Both the position numbers and the translations under genes were made by a program. A model generated the notes under the pieces. It worked only from the letters and a program-made list of their open reading frames with translations. It was not told the DNA's origin and ran no database searches. 64,000 nt of DNA, taken from the NCBI GenBank assembly GCA_963966185.1, contig CAWZYM010000041.1:62001-126000 (forward strand), in the 5' to 3' direction. Below are positions 9,040 to 21,969 of this stretch, piece after piece. Origin of the DNA: Rhabditoides inermis. Lineage: Eukaryota > Nematoda > Chromadorea > Rhabditida > Rhabditidae. Within the stretch, counting starts at the first letter, position 1. Each line of letters starts with the position of its first letter.

Positions 9040-11118
9040 TCATGTGGCATATCGAGTCGTCCAGATGCGAGCCATCTTCTCGAATTCGTCGTGATTGTTG
9101 AGGTACTGATGAGCGATCGTCTCCACAAGTGGCGATTCTGAACCTATCAGTCACTTCATACGTCAATCGATGAAGGAATGCCAAATTCTTAAAATCAATC
9201 TCACCCGGATTACACGCGTGCATCAACGTGACGATACTCTCTAGAACTGTTGTCATACTCATCGTGCTGTTCCACCTGCAATCAATTATCCAATCCGTCA
9301 TCGTTATCGATTGATTCCCGCCCACTCACCCCGTGTTGAGTGTGTCGACACAGATGCGGCCATTGCTGCTAATGTTGCAGTGGTATATGCGAGTGAGAAA
9401 CGTCACCTAGAAACGAGATGCTCGGCCTACACAACAAGTACATTGTTGAAAATCCTAATATATAGACAACGGCCTATCCGTCCGTCTGTCTGTAAGTGAC
9501 GCTCATGCGCCTATATAGCCCAGCCGCCGCCAGCATGTGAAACGCGCCGGGTTTGCACTTTCTTCAGCGAGGGCATGTGATTGCGAAATCATCCCCGCAT
9601 ACCAGGAGGAGGAGCGCCGTAGGCGCGACTCCGACTGGTATTGAAGTAAGTAATGATCCACGATACTCTCTATCATATGTACCGTACCTTTGGAGGGCTG
9701 AATGGATAGTCAACGGGTGCGGTGATATCGCAGAAGAACGTGCCACCCTCGTAGGGAGTGTCCGTAGGACCCTCTATCACGGCAGACCAGTCGTACAGAC
9801 TATCCTCCTGAACACATGAATCTCTCTCTCTCTCTCTCTCCCACCCCTTCACCTCCTACCTTGGGCGACGCAGTGCACCCGACAGGCGCCGCCTTCTGTA
9901 ACTGTTCCGCCTCCTTCATCAGCCGGTGCTTCGCAATAGAACGTCTCGCTGAAATATCCAGTTCCACAAAAAAAACTGAAGGCCAAAAATAAATTCAAAC
10001 ATTTCATTGACACACTGAATTGATCTCATCCCCTCTTTCTCTGCGCTCTGTCTGATCTACCGATCTGCACTAAAAGTCTATGTGACTCGCAGTCGCCGCT
10101 CTCAAATCAGTCGTGTCGCATTCCCCTCTCTCGTTAGGTTGCTCCCAATTTTTGTTGACCCCTATCCCTAAGCGTCGTAGACGATCGATAACCCTCTAGA
10201 AATATTTTCCCCTTTTTCTTGTAATACTACTTTGTACACTTGCCTACCGGTTCATCACTGATGATGGTCCCGGCTGGTAGGTTTACACATTCGGTCTGGT
10301 GGAAGGGACCGAAACCGAATGTGTACTATGATTTTTCAATGCATTACTTCTTTGAATTTCTTGTAAAACACTGATCATGCGTAGTCATCAGGAACATTGT
10401 ACTCACGCGGCAGCGGCTGGCAGCTGAGTGTGGCGTCTAGAGTGGCGGAGGATGCGGGGCGCGGCAGACCGACCGACGAGGGCACGCCAGACTGCGGGCG
10501 GGGAGTCCGGCGACGCAGCACCGTGCGCGACTCAAACACACACATGCCTCCACGCCTTCACTCCACCACTCACCTCGTTCCTGTACGGCTCGGGACGTCG
10601 CGCCGTCGACGCTGCCGGTGCGACTGTGGATCGGAAGGCGCTGGGCGTTGAGAGCGCGTTGCCGGGAGCCGGAGACGGCGTGGTGATTCGAGGTTGGGAC
10701 GACGAGGACGCGCCGGGCTGGTGGAGCATGCTCGAGACGGGCACATGGTTGGGAATGGGGTTGGGGTGCGGGGGGAGGGGCGGGGAGCGGTAGGAGGCGG
10801 GCAGGGGCAGGGGACATTGCTGGTCGGCCGGCCTGCGCGTGGGGATGACGCGGCCGCCCTGGATCACGCCCTCCTCCGCCAGCCGGCCCTCCCCCGGCTG
10901 GGCCACCCGCGTCCGCGGATCGTCCAAAAGACCCAGCAGAGACTGCGCCTGCTCCGCCGCCTGACACCAACACCCATCAACACACAACACAACGCATCGC
11001 TTGTATCGATTCATAATCAGTCACTCACTCTTATCGCGTGAATAGTCTCCATTATAGATGCATCGTCGAGTGATCTCATTGATCGAGACCGACCCAGTTG
11101 CGGGGGCGGAGTCGACAT
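9040..11118 (-). CDS. UBE2E: UBE2E-type ubiquitin-conjugating enzyme with long Pro/Ser-rich N-terminus
   Basis: The C-terminal about 145 residues are a UBC fold of the UBE2E class. Visible marks are [32 protein letters not shown] with HCN in place of HPN as in UBE2E, the active-site cysteine in [22 protein letters not shown], and the end [13 protein letters not shown], close to the UBE2E ending. The enzyme takes ubiquitin from E1 and passes it to substrates with E3 ligases. Exon phases agree through the UBC domain. Upstream exons (about 10405-11118, start [19 protein letters not shown]) add roughly 230 residues rich in Pro, Ser and Arg. Human UBE2E N-termini are much shorter, about 40-60 residues. 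The join uses a donor at about 10405 and an acceptor near 9960 and is phase-consistent. The N-terminal exons could still belong to a separate gene: about 0.9 sure of the E2, 0.55 of the fusion. Confidence 0.85.
10258..10330. repeat. Small hairpin in UBE2E intron
   Basis: ACACATTCGGT and its complement ACCGAATGTGT face each other across a short spacer, inside the about 440-bp intron before the UBC exons. No function is evident. Confidence 0.5.
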
Positions 11119-11744
11119 TCTACATATACTAGTCACTTTACCGAATAAAAGATGCCACGAATAGATATTTCCGGACGGATAATGAACCATGGAGAGAACA
11201 AGAAATATTAACAACAATATGAATCAATCATTTACCAAGCGATATCACTTCACTGGGGATACACAATACACACATTTCACAATATCACATTTCTCAATAG
11301 TGGGCGCGGCGCTGCAACCTACCTCGTGTCTGCCACTCAGCCATTCTACAATACAAACCTTTTCAATAAAAACAGAGAAACCATTAGGTCGCTATACAAA
11401 CGATTCCATTTACCCACACACAAAAAAACATGATCAGGCGTAAAGACTTTATGTAAAACAAACTGAAAACGTACACAAATTCTCAAAACTTTGTGGTATG
11501 CGATCACATAAGACGGGGACGTTCAAGTTCGACCAAGTTGACCATAATCAACGAGAGAGAAGAGAATAGAGTGGAGATAGACGGGGTGCTCACATGCGTG
11601 CGTGGGTTGGGCGGACTATACAGCCATGTACATCAAATAAGTTAGCTCATCGGGAGAGGCGCGAGTGTGTTGGACGGTGGAGGTTGGATGGGCGAGGGGA
11701 GTGGGGAGTGGGATGAGAGTGCTCCCCCTCCCCGCCCTGCCTGT

Positions 11745-13237
<1,493 letters not shown>

Positions 13238-14275
13238 CTGCAACAAAGATAACAGTTATATAGGGTACAATACCCATGTATTGTAGATACAACACATACA
13301 TGACACCAATAGGTTTCAAAGATGAGCTCGAAGAATGAGAAACATGAACCAATGAATATGCAGTCAGTGAGTAAACGTGAACAATGGATGTGAAACAACC
13401 GATAACATAGATGAAATTCTATTTATCGATTATAGAACGGCTAAGAGGTTGCATAATTATAAGATAATACTGGGACGACCGACCCCGGTTGGTCAGATAA
13501 TGCCTAATCGATACGACGCACCAGCATACATGGGCAAGGACAATAGCGATCCGAATTAGTTTTTTTTATACAAAGGGAGAAGACTTCATTTCATCCGTGA
13601 ACCAATATAAACAACTAATCAACATGAAAATATAAGTAACTATAATCATTGAGGAACAATAACAATGCGAGCAGTTCCAGTTCATGTTTCGCTGTCAATT
13701 ATGATCATAATGTTTTCAAAAAAAATCATGTGGAGGTCTAGTGTGAGAGATAGGGAAGTATGTTCGCTGATTTCAGGGGAACACAATCGAATCGATGAAG
13801 CACTCTAAATGAGCGGCGATCACATGATGACGAATCGCCGCAGCGGTGGCCGCGGGTCTGCTGTCGCCAGCCGGCCATTTGGCTGCGTAGCACTCGGCCT
13901 CCCGCCTGAATATCACCCATTGCACACGCTATAACAAGAGAGAGTACTTTCTGCATGGGACCATTTTCTATTTTCCGCAGTATTTTTCTTCGGCGGGACG
14001 TTTGAATAATAATGTGACTTTTCTCGTGTTTTGCCTAATATTACACGCTTCGTTTGATTTGTACGTTTCCGTTTTACCTCCACTACACTAGTCCATTGCT
14101 TGTCTTGCTCAAACATATGCCAATGTCGAACTACGCCAGTTCAGTGTTCGATATTTTTCCAGAACTAACTCTTTCCATTTCTCAAACAAACATTTGTAAT
14201 TGTTTCATTTCCAATTCGCGATATGCTGACCTGAATCTGTTGTACCCGACGCAGGCTCATCTATTTCTAGGGGCG
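13238..14275. promoter_or_regulatory. Shared divergent promoter region of Rab5 and NMNAT
   Basis: About 1 kb separates the two oppositely oriented start codons. I see no coding exon. A GC-rich patch at about 13840-13905 includes CGGCCATTTGG, a YY1-like core. Use as a bidirectional promoter is inference from the layout. Confidence 0.45.
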
Positions 14276-15651
14276 ATGGTGTCGCGAGGCGCCTCGTCGC
14301 GGGTCGCTCTCCTCGCGTGCGGCTCCTTCAACCCACCCACCATGGCACACCTCCGCATGCTCGAGGTCTGTGCTCATAAGTTTTCTTATAATATTGTAAT
14401 ACTGAATATTGACATCATGCCCATATGGTATTGCAGGTGGCCCGGGATCTCGTGGAGTCGCAGGGCGTGCAGGTGGTGGATGGCGTGTTCAGTCCCGTCG
14501 CCGACCAGTTCGGCAAGCCCGGACTCGTCTCCGCCCGGCACAGACTAGCCATGGTGAGTCAATGAGGGGAACAGCAGTATCATCTGTTGAACCGTACATT
14601 AGTGTTGAGCTGTATATGAACATGACGGAGGAGTAACGGAGCAGTGTTTAGCTTATGTGCAACTCGACTAGACCAAATTGTTGTTCGCTATTTCGTTATG
14701 CTGCCCAATGTGCTTCATCATAGAAGGTCCCTTGTAGCTGTCCGCGGGTCTGGCTAACAGTTGGATGCGGGCCGACGGCTGGGAGTGCACCCGCGAGACC
14801 TGGACTCGCACACTTCAGGTATTCAGTGATTCTTATTGTTGTTGGTTTGATTTGATTTCACTTTTTCCCCGTATTAGGTAATGAGGCACCACCGCGAGGA
14901 GATCCGCGCCCGCCTCGGCGACCCCCACATTGGACTCAAGCTCGTTGTGGGTTACTTATATTATTATACCGCACTCCAGCATTAGCGTATCATGATATCA
15001 CTTTCAGGTGGGCGGCGACGTGGTGGAGTCGTTCACGCGTATTCTGGCGGACGGCTCGAACCTCTGGAGTCCCGATGATGTCAGGCAAATTATCGCCGAT
15101 TTTGGACTCGTCGTGATTGCGCGGGAAAGTGAGTGTGTTTTTTTCTTCATCTAATTCATTAGTTTTTTGAACCTATTTTTAATGTTCAGTGTATTTGTCG
15201 ATTACGTGATTGATTGATTAATTGATTGATTGGCAGACTCGAATCCGGTGTCTGTCTTGCATTCCATGCCCGTCCTCCAAGGCTGCGTTGATCGCGTGCA
15301 GGTAAGTACGTTAATTCGCCAATCAATTTTGAAATTCAATTTTTACATTTTGTTTATATAGTATTTTTTAATGTTTTGTTTGTGAATGAACTAAAAATAA
15401 ACGCTTATAATATCATTTACCTGAGGGGCGAATCAATCCATCTGTTGTAGGTGATCACAGACGTTACGTGCCCGTGTGATGTCAGTTCGACGCGTCTCCG
15501 AAAAGCCATCGCCACCGGAAAGTCCATCAGGTGTGTCCTATTTCCCCATTTCTTCAGCTGTGCTTCTTTCAGGTTCGCTACTCCGGATGCTATTATTGCG
15601 TACATCCAGCAACACTCACTCTACGCAGCCACAAATAACCCCAAAATCTAG
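14276..15651 (+). CDS. NMNAT: Nicotinamide mononucleotide adenylyltransferase
   Basis: About six exons give a protein of roughly 235 residues. It joins ATP to nicotinamide mononucleotide (or the nicotinic acid form) to make NAD or its deamido precursor. The nucleotidyltransferase signature GSFNPPTMAHLRMLE lies near residue 15; GLKLVVGGDVVESF follows in the middle and the second signature VSSTRLRKAI near the C-terminus. Length and motif order match animal NMNATs. I saw no obvious organelle-targeting segment, so nuclear or cytosolic location is possible but unproven. The stop codon TAG is followed directly by GTAACT, a possible donor, so a 3'-UTR intron may exist. Confidence 0.93.
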
Positions 15652-16042
15652 GTAACTTTTTCTCTTTCTCTCTCATACTGATTGCTATTGTTTTCAACGT
15701 TACTGGCTAGTCTATCGCTAATTCGAGGGAGAGAGAGAGTTCGATAATGAGAATTTTACGCTACTTGCCTCCTTTTCTCGTTTTCCTTTTTGTACACTCA
15801 CCATCGTGCCTGTGATTTCAGAAGCTTTTATCATCATCGCCATTATCTGTATAAATTGTTTTTTTTTTATGTTTTCTGATGTCGTGGTGGACGTATGATC
15901 TGTTGCCTATCAGACCGACTATCTTTCCATGTGATTGTGAGTGTTTGTGTTTTTGTATCTGTCCACGAATTCTGCATGACTGCATGACACGTCTTCTACA
16001 CGAGGATGAGGAATGTCTTGGAATGTCTATTGTCCACTCTCG

Positions 16043-16076
<34 letters not shown>

Positions 16077-16792
16077 ACACTCTCTCTGGGGACATCAGAG
16101 CCCGCTTGTTGGACGGCACGTTGTTTAGCACACACCCGCGATTCAGAAACGGATACCCTGATCCGGAGTACTCATTTTCCTCCCACTCCCTCACTCGTAG
16201 TTTTTCAGAGTGAGGAACTGAAAATTACGATTCTGCCTTGTTACACATTGAATTTGTTTTTTTCCAAATAGGAAGACGAATATCCTACTTTTGATTCTCT
16301 CATTTCCTTCTTTGTCCATGCACTCACCGGTGCGTCTGTTGGGGTTTCGAAGAATCCCCGCCAGGGACAGCCCCGCTCTCATATGTCGTCCGGGTACGGT
16401 AATACATAATCAACTGAATGAATCCGTCCGTTCCACTCTTTTCACTGCGATAATCCAATTTCCTTTCTCTAGGCTGCATTGATAGAGCGCCGTCCTTACG
16501 AGTTTGTTTTGGCTGTGTGCATAGTGCTCGTGTGCCATTCCGAGTCATATCTCGATGTATCGATTGATTGTCGATGTATGGAGGAATGGTGGGAAACATC
16601 TGCTTGTAGTAGCGGCAGAGCAGTGGAGAAGGAGGAGTGATGAGTGAATTTGTATTTGGGCGACTGCCCGCGGCCTGCCATCTGGCCTCCCGATCCGCGA
16701 CCGCGCGCCGCCATTTCGCTAATCATGTATTGATGCCCACTAATCGCTGTGTTGTTTACTTGTTTACGTTGTGTTTTATAGGCGATGTCGAA
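15652..16792. other. Gap between NMNAT and PHACTR
   Basis: No supported coding exon. It holds NMNAT 3' sequence, a (CT)n run at about 16041-16073, and the likely PHACTR promoter and 5'-UTR exon around 16620-16730. Confidence 0.5.
16698..16722 (+). promoter_or_regulatory. GC-rich PHACTR promoter with YY1-like site
   Basis: GCGCGCCGCCATTTCGC contains the YY1-type GCCGCCATTT core, about 80 bp upstream of the first coding exon and upstream of an acceptor (TTTTATAG) at about 16781. A 5'-UTR exon start here is inference. Confidence 0.35.
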
Positions 16793-18076
16793 ATGACGCG
16801 AGCGGATACTGTATCAGATGCATCTGCATCGTCCTCCACCCACCCACCAGTGCCCATTATCACAGAGAATGGTGAGTTTTCAACACTTTTTTTTTACACA
16901 CAACGTATTTTTTTCTTGTGTATTAATTATATTTCTCTGTAACATTTGGTTCTGTAATATCGTTTTTATAGTTCACGAAATGCTGTGGTTGTATGATATG
17001 ATATGATAGGACATTCGTATGTGATTAGTGATTATGGTGTTCGCGACTGAGCTGTTGAAACTATCTTCAAACGGTGCGGAGTGTAATATTCTTTCCTTCT
17101 CTAAATATCGTTTTCTATTGTCTCCCACGTTACTTGAGAGGTGTGAGAATGGTTGTGCTGCTTCCTCAAATGTCTATATTAGAAGAGAGAGAGAGAGAGA
17201 GAGAGGGGGGGGAAAGAATATCTCTCTTCCCTCTAAGATGCAATGTAATTAGTCAACTTTGATTGACGTCCCCCTCATTCATCTAATTCCTCTCTCGTGT
17301 TCGTATATCAAAACGGCATAATGATTCGCGCGCTCTGCTCTCTCCAGGCTGTTTGGTTTCGCGTCTGTCTTCTCTCCCTCTCCCCCCCCCCCTTTCTCTC
17401 TCTCTCTCTCTCCGTCCCCGCGTGTTTCCATATTTGACCCCAGCTATGTGTGACAGGTGGTTGCAACCGGGAGGATTGCCTGTAAAGCTTGTAAACGAAT
17501 GAATATCAACCCCTTTTGGTTTGTGAGTGAAGAGGAAGTTCTATCCAGTTTGATACCCGAGTGGCAGCTCTCATATCAATTATTAAATTATGCGTTATCT
17601 CTTGTGAGCACGCTCTCTTGTCATGATGTAATGCAATATACATACTTCTCGCTCTACCTTCGCAGCTCTCGTGATTGATTCCGGAATGTACTCTGGCTAT
17701 GCCTTTTGTCGCATATTCACTTGTCATATCGGCTTTCCCCCTCTCTCTCCCGTCGCATTGTTATTGTTATTTTACATTCTGCGAAGTGAGAGAGAGAGAG
17801 AGTGGAAGGAGATGTGAACACATGGTGCTTTCTCGTCTTTCTACGACGTCGCCTCTTCTATTCGAATATTTGCGGCGACATTTTCTGCGAATTGTGTTGT
17901 GAATGTATGGAAATAAGTGACGAGATGCCAAGAGAAATGCTTGTTCGACCGACGAACGGCGTAGGGCGGCGACGCGCAATTGAATAATATTATGCATTCA
18001 TCTTGCATCCATCTCATCCTCCCCTCTACCCTCTGGAGGGATTGCCTCAAGGTGGTTTTTACCCGAGGAGCATCGG

Positions 18077-18120
<44 letters not shown>

Positions 18121-19601
18121 GTTCTCGCTGGATTCTCTGAGAGGATCCGCTTGGATGGCAATTGTATTTGACAGGTGAGTGCATTAGGGGTAAAAAGGGG
18201 CGGGGATTGGGGACCGAATGGGAGATGACCTCTAATGTTGCCTCTCTGCCCTTTGAAGCTACCACTGCAATCCCCGCAATGGCATACGAGCACAAAAAAA
18301 ACAGAGCAGCAACGCGTTCGTCATCTCTCTCCTCTCTCCCTCTCTCCCTCTCACCCTCTCTCCCTCTCTCCCCCTCTCCCCCTCTCCCTCATCTCTCCCT
18401 TTCTCTTCCACTCTCTCTCCTTTCTTCTCTCTTTCTCTCTCGACGGTTGTCGCAGCTTTTTCAAGTAAGCTTTTCTTATCATCGCGCGCGTTTCGCTCGC
18501 CTTGGAAATGTAATGAATAGAAATGTATGTGCGTCCATTTCGATTCCAGAATCTATGTAGAAGAGATTGAAAGAGAGTGTGTCTTGGCTTGCCACTTTTT
18601 GATTTCGATAGCGCGTTATCTGCGTACTAGTTGTGTGTGGCGAGGCGAGTCGATGGGTGCGTGATCGACTCGGTCTGAAGATTGTACAGTGTGTTCTCGC
18701 TCCATCGCCGGCCCTCGTCGATTGTCCCCCGTCCTGGGTTTCTTCGGATGGCTCCTCTCTCCCTCTTTCACCCCCTTCCCTCCTCTCACTGACAATTGCA
18801 AGTGCACAGTTCTAGGTGCAGTAGTGGTTCTCGGTGTCGCCCGTAATTAGGTAGCGCAGTCGCGAGTGTGTCATCCCATTTCAAGTGTTTGTGTGCTATT
18901 GTGAGTAGAGGAGGAGGAGGAGGAGAGGGACTAGTGGGCTACGCTGCGAGGGAAGACGCTTTTGGGGCGGACACGGCAGTGGGGCAGTGTATCTCCTCCC
19001 TCTGTCTGGTTCCGCGTTCCACTCTCTCTCTCCACCTTCCCTTATGTGTACGCTCTCTCGCACTCTCTCTCTCTCTCTCTCTCTCTCTATCCCCACTGTA
19101 TAGGCGGGGCTCTCGAGTTGAAGTAGAGTCGCCTCCCCATTTCGCTTTTCCTCCAATTTATTCGATCGATTGTTACTAGGATCTGATCGATCTCGGGAGG
19201 CGCGGCTCTCGAGTTACTAGTTACTGACGTCACGTCGTGGGCACAGCGCACAGCTGATCGAGTGGTGTGTGAGAGTGGAGAGGAGAGGCCGGCTGAATGG
19301 AGTCTGAGAGAGAAAGCGCCGGGATATTGTTGTGTTTTTGTGCGAGTGATGTGTCGGTCGGTCGGTCGGAGGCTGTGCTTCTCACATGTCTTTTGCCTCT
19401 CACTCGACACTCGCTCTGCGACAGGTGTCCGTGCATGTTTTCCCGTGCAACAACATGCAACTTTTCACTCTCCACGTGTGTCCATTACAAAAAACATTGG
19501 TGCTAGAAGATAATATTAGCGAAGTGCTGCTATTCTTTGGATGATTGGATGTGATAGCATTTCTCTGAGAGTTAGACTCCTCGTTGACCAGTGCTCTCTC
19601 T

Positions 19602-19649
<48 letters not shown>

Positions 19650-20659
19650 TTCTCGTATCGTGTTTCTACCTCGCGAAAGTTGCTGAATAGAGCGCGGTGG
19701 CGACGAACGAATGTCACTTGACCCGTCGGCTCATCTTCTTGTATGAATGTACAATGATATTACCTATGACTGAGTGAATGTTGTTGCCTCTTATTGTTGT
19801 GCTGCTGAACGTATTGTGTAACGTGTTGTCGCCTATCCACTTGCATTTATAGACAAATGCCGAAGTTTTCCCCTCTCGCTCTCCAATTTGCCTAAGCTGT
19901 TTTCGTGTGTATGTGTTTCTGGCGCGCCCAGCCTACCCGAACTGGGTTTCGTGGAAGGAGAGGGGAAGAGGGAGAGAGTAGTACCGGGTTTGCGCTCCGT
20001 CTTTGCCGAGAGTGAGTGGAAGAAGGGAGGGGGAAACCACTTCCTCTCCATGTCTACCTGTCTCGTCTTTGCACTCTCTCCTACCCGATGACTCATCGTC
20101 CGATCACCGCATCGCTGTCTGTCTCTTTCGGTTGACCATGTTTTGCTGTCGCCCGTCGGATGGACGATTATGTCCCATTGAATTGACTCTGATCGCTCGT
20201 TTCCGCAGCGTGCTAGTTGTTTGGTGTGATTGATTTTGTGGAGGTTCGGTTTTTGACTAGTTCCAGTTATGAGTTGTGATATTCTCCCATTTCAGGCCTC
20301 CCACTTTCGGTGAGCGATGGCGCTCTGAGCGCACCCTGTGACGTCGACAAGAGAAGGTCAATATCGAATGTTGTTCTCGCTGAGCATGATCTCTTTTGTC
20401 GCATCCTGTCTTCGTGTCCGTAGTTCGTGTTATGATCATAGTCACAGAGTTCTATTTCGGAGTCGATTGGTATTGTTCTAGATAGTCATCGAGTTTCTAT
20501 CATTTATCCTACGTATGCGTTTTAGTGGCGGGGAGATTTGTATTATTGTTTGACTTGGTCAGCTGATAGAGGGCCTCCCGATGCGTGCACTCTCGGTACT
20601 CGCACAACTCTCATTCATGTCTGCCCACTCTGTGCGTGTGCACAAACTCCCCGAACCTT

Positions 20660-20692
<33 letters not shown>

Positions 20693-21937
20693 CCCCTCTC
20701 TCTCCCCCCTCTCTCTCTCCGGGAAGCGCCTCTGGAATGTGTTCTCGTGTGGGGAGTGTAGGGAAGCTGAAAGTTGAAAGGGTTCAAAAATAGAATATCG
20801 ATGTGTAAGTGTGTATGTGTGTAGTTTTTGTCTGGAGTCTGGATATTCTCGGATACGATACGATGACATTGTTTCATAATGACTGGATTTGTACAGCTGG
20901 GATGAGGATAAAAAGAAAGGTTAGCAATGTATCCCTTTTCGTACACGAATAGATCCCTTTGTATTTCACTCTCGTAACTCGAAAGTGATTTTCCCATGCA
21001 CAACGAATTGATTTCAGCACGTGGGCCGGTCGGCAGTCACACTCCCTCGATTCGGCAGAGATGACTGCACCATCTGACATATCCATAGAGGGAAAGGGAC
21101 GAAGCAAGAGGGTGGGAGAGAGAAGGGAGAGAGAGAGAGGGGGGGGAGGGGGAGAGGATACTCCTTGCAGGCCAAGTTCTGGCTGCGTCTCATTCGCCCG
21201 TGGAAGTGGGGAACACTCAAGAAAAAGACCAAGCTCAGAAGGTTTGTATTTTTGTTACGTTATGAATTAAATGTTTTAAACCTATTTTCGCTCGCATTGT
21301 ATTGAATGTTGTGGTGTGGATGTGTTCTTGTCTAGAAGTGGGAGTGAGAGTGCTCGGAGTGGGTCTCCGCACTCGGCCCTCCCCTGTCCCTCCTCCCCCT
21401 CCCTCCCCGACTTCTCCTCTCCCGACCTGCCACTCGACCAGCCCATCACACACATCGACGATGGTGGGTGATAGGGGAAAAGGGGCCATGAGATCTCACC
21501 TCATGTGTGTGTCTGTGTTGAGATGGAGACGAGCGTCTGGGCGCCGCGTGGGCGACTTGCGGCAGCGAGGGGTGAGTCCATCACTATGTGTCCGTGTTTA
21601 CGATTCGACCATGGAACCTCGGGGCGCCTCGAACGCCTACTTACCTCGGCTGCTGGGCAGTGTGGGAGTCATGTGTCCATGAAGATTTATCACCCCATTG
21701 CTCATCTCACTCATAGCGGTTGAGTGTCTTGCATAGATCACTCCTCCTGACACCTCTGTACATCCGGGATGATGGGCGCTTCCTGATCCCTCGCATCCTT
21801 CTTGTTTGTCGCCCCAGTGTTTCTGTCTTTCTCCCTCCTTCGTTCTGTCTGACAGGCGCCGCCTGGCTTGATTGATTCTTGTTCTCACCTCTCTCTCACC
21901 TCTCCCTTATTCTTCTCTCTCTCTCTCTATCTCTCTC

Positions 21938-21969
<32 letters not shown>

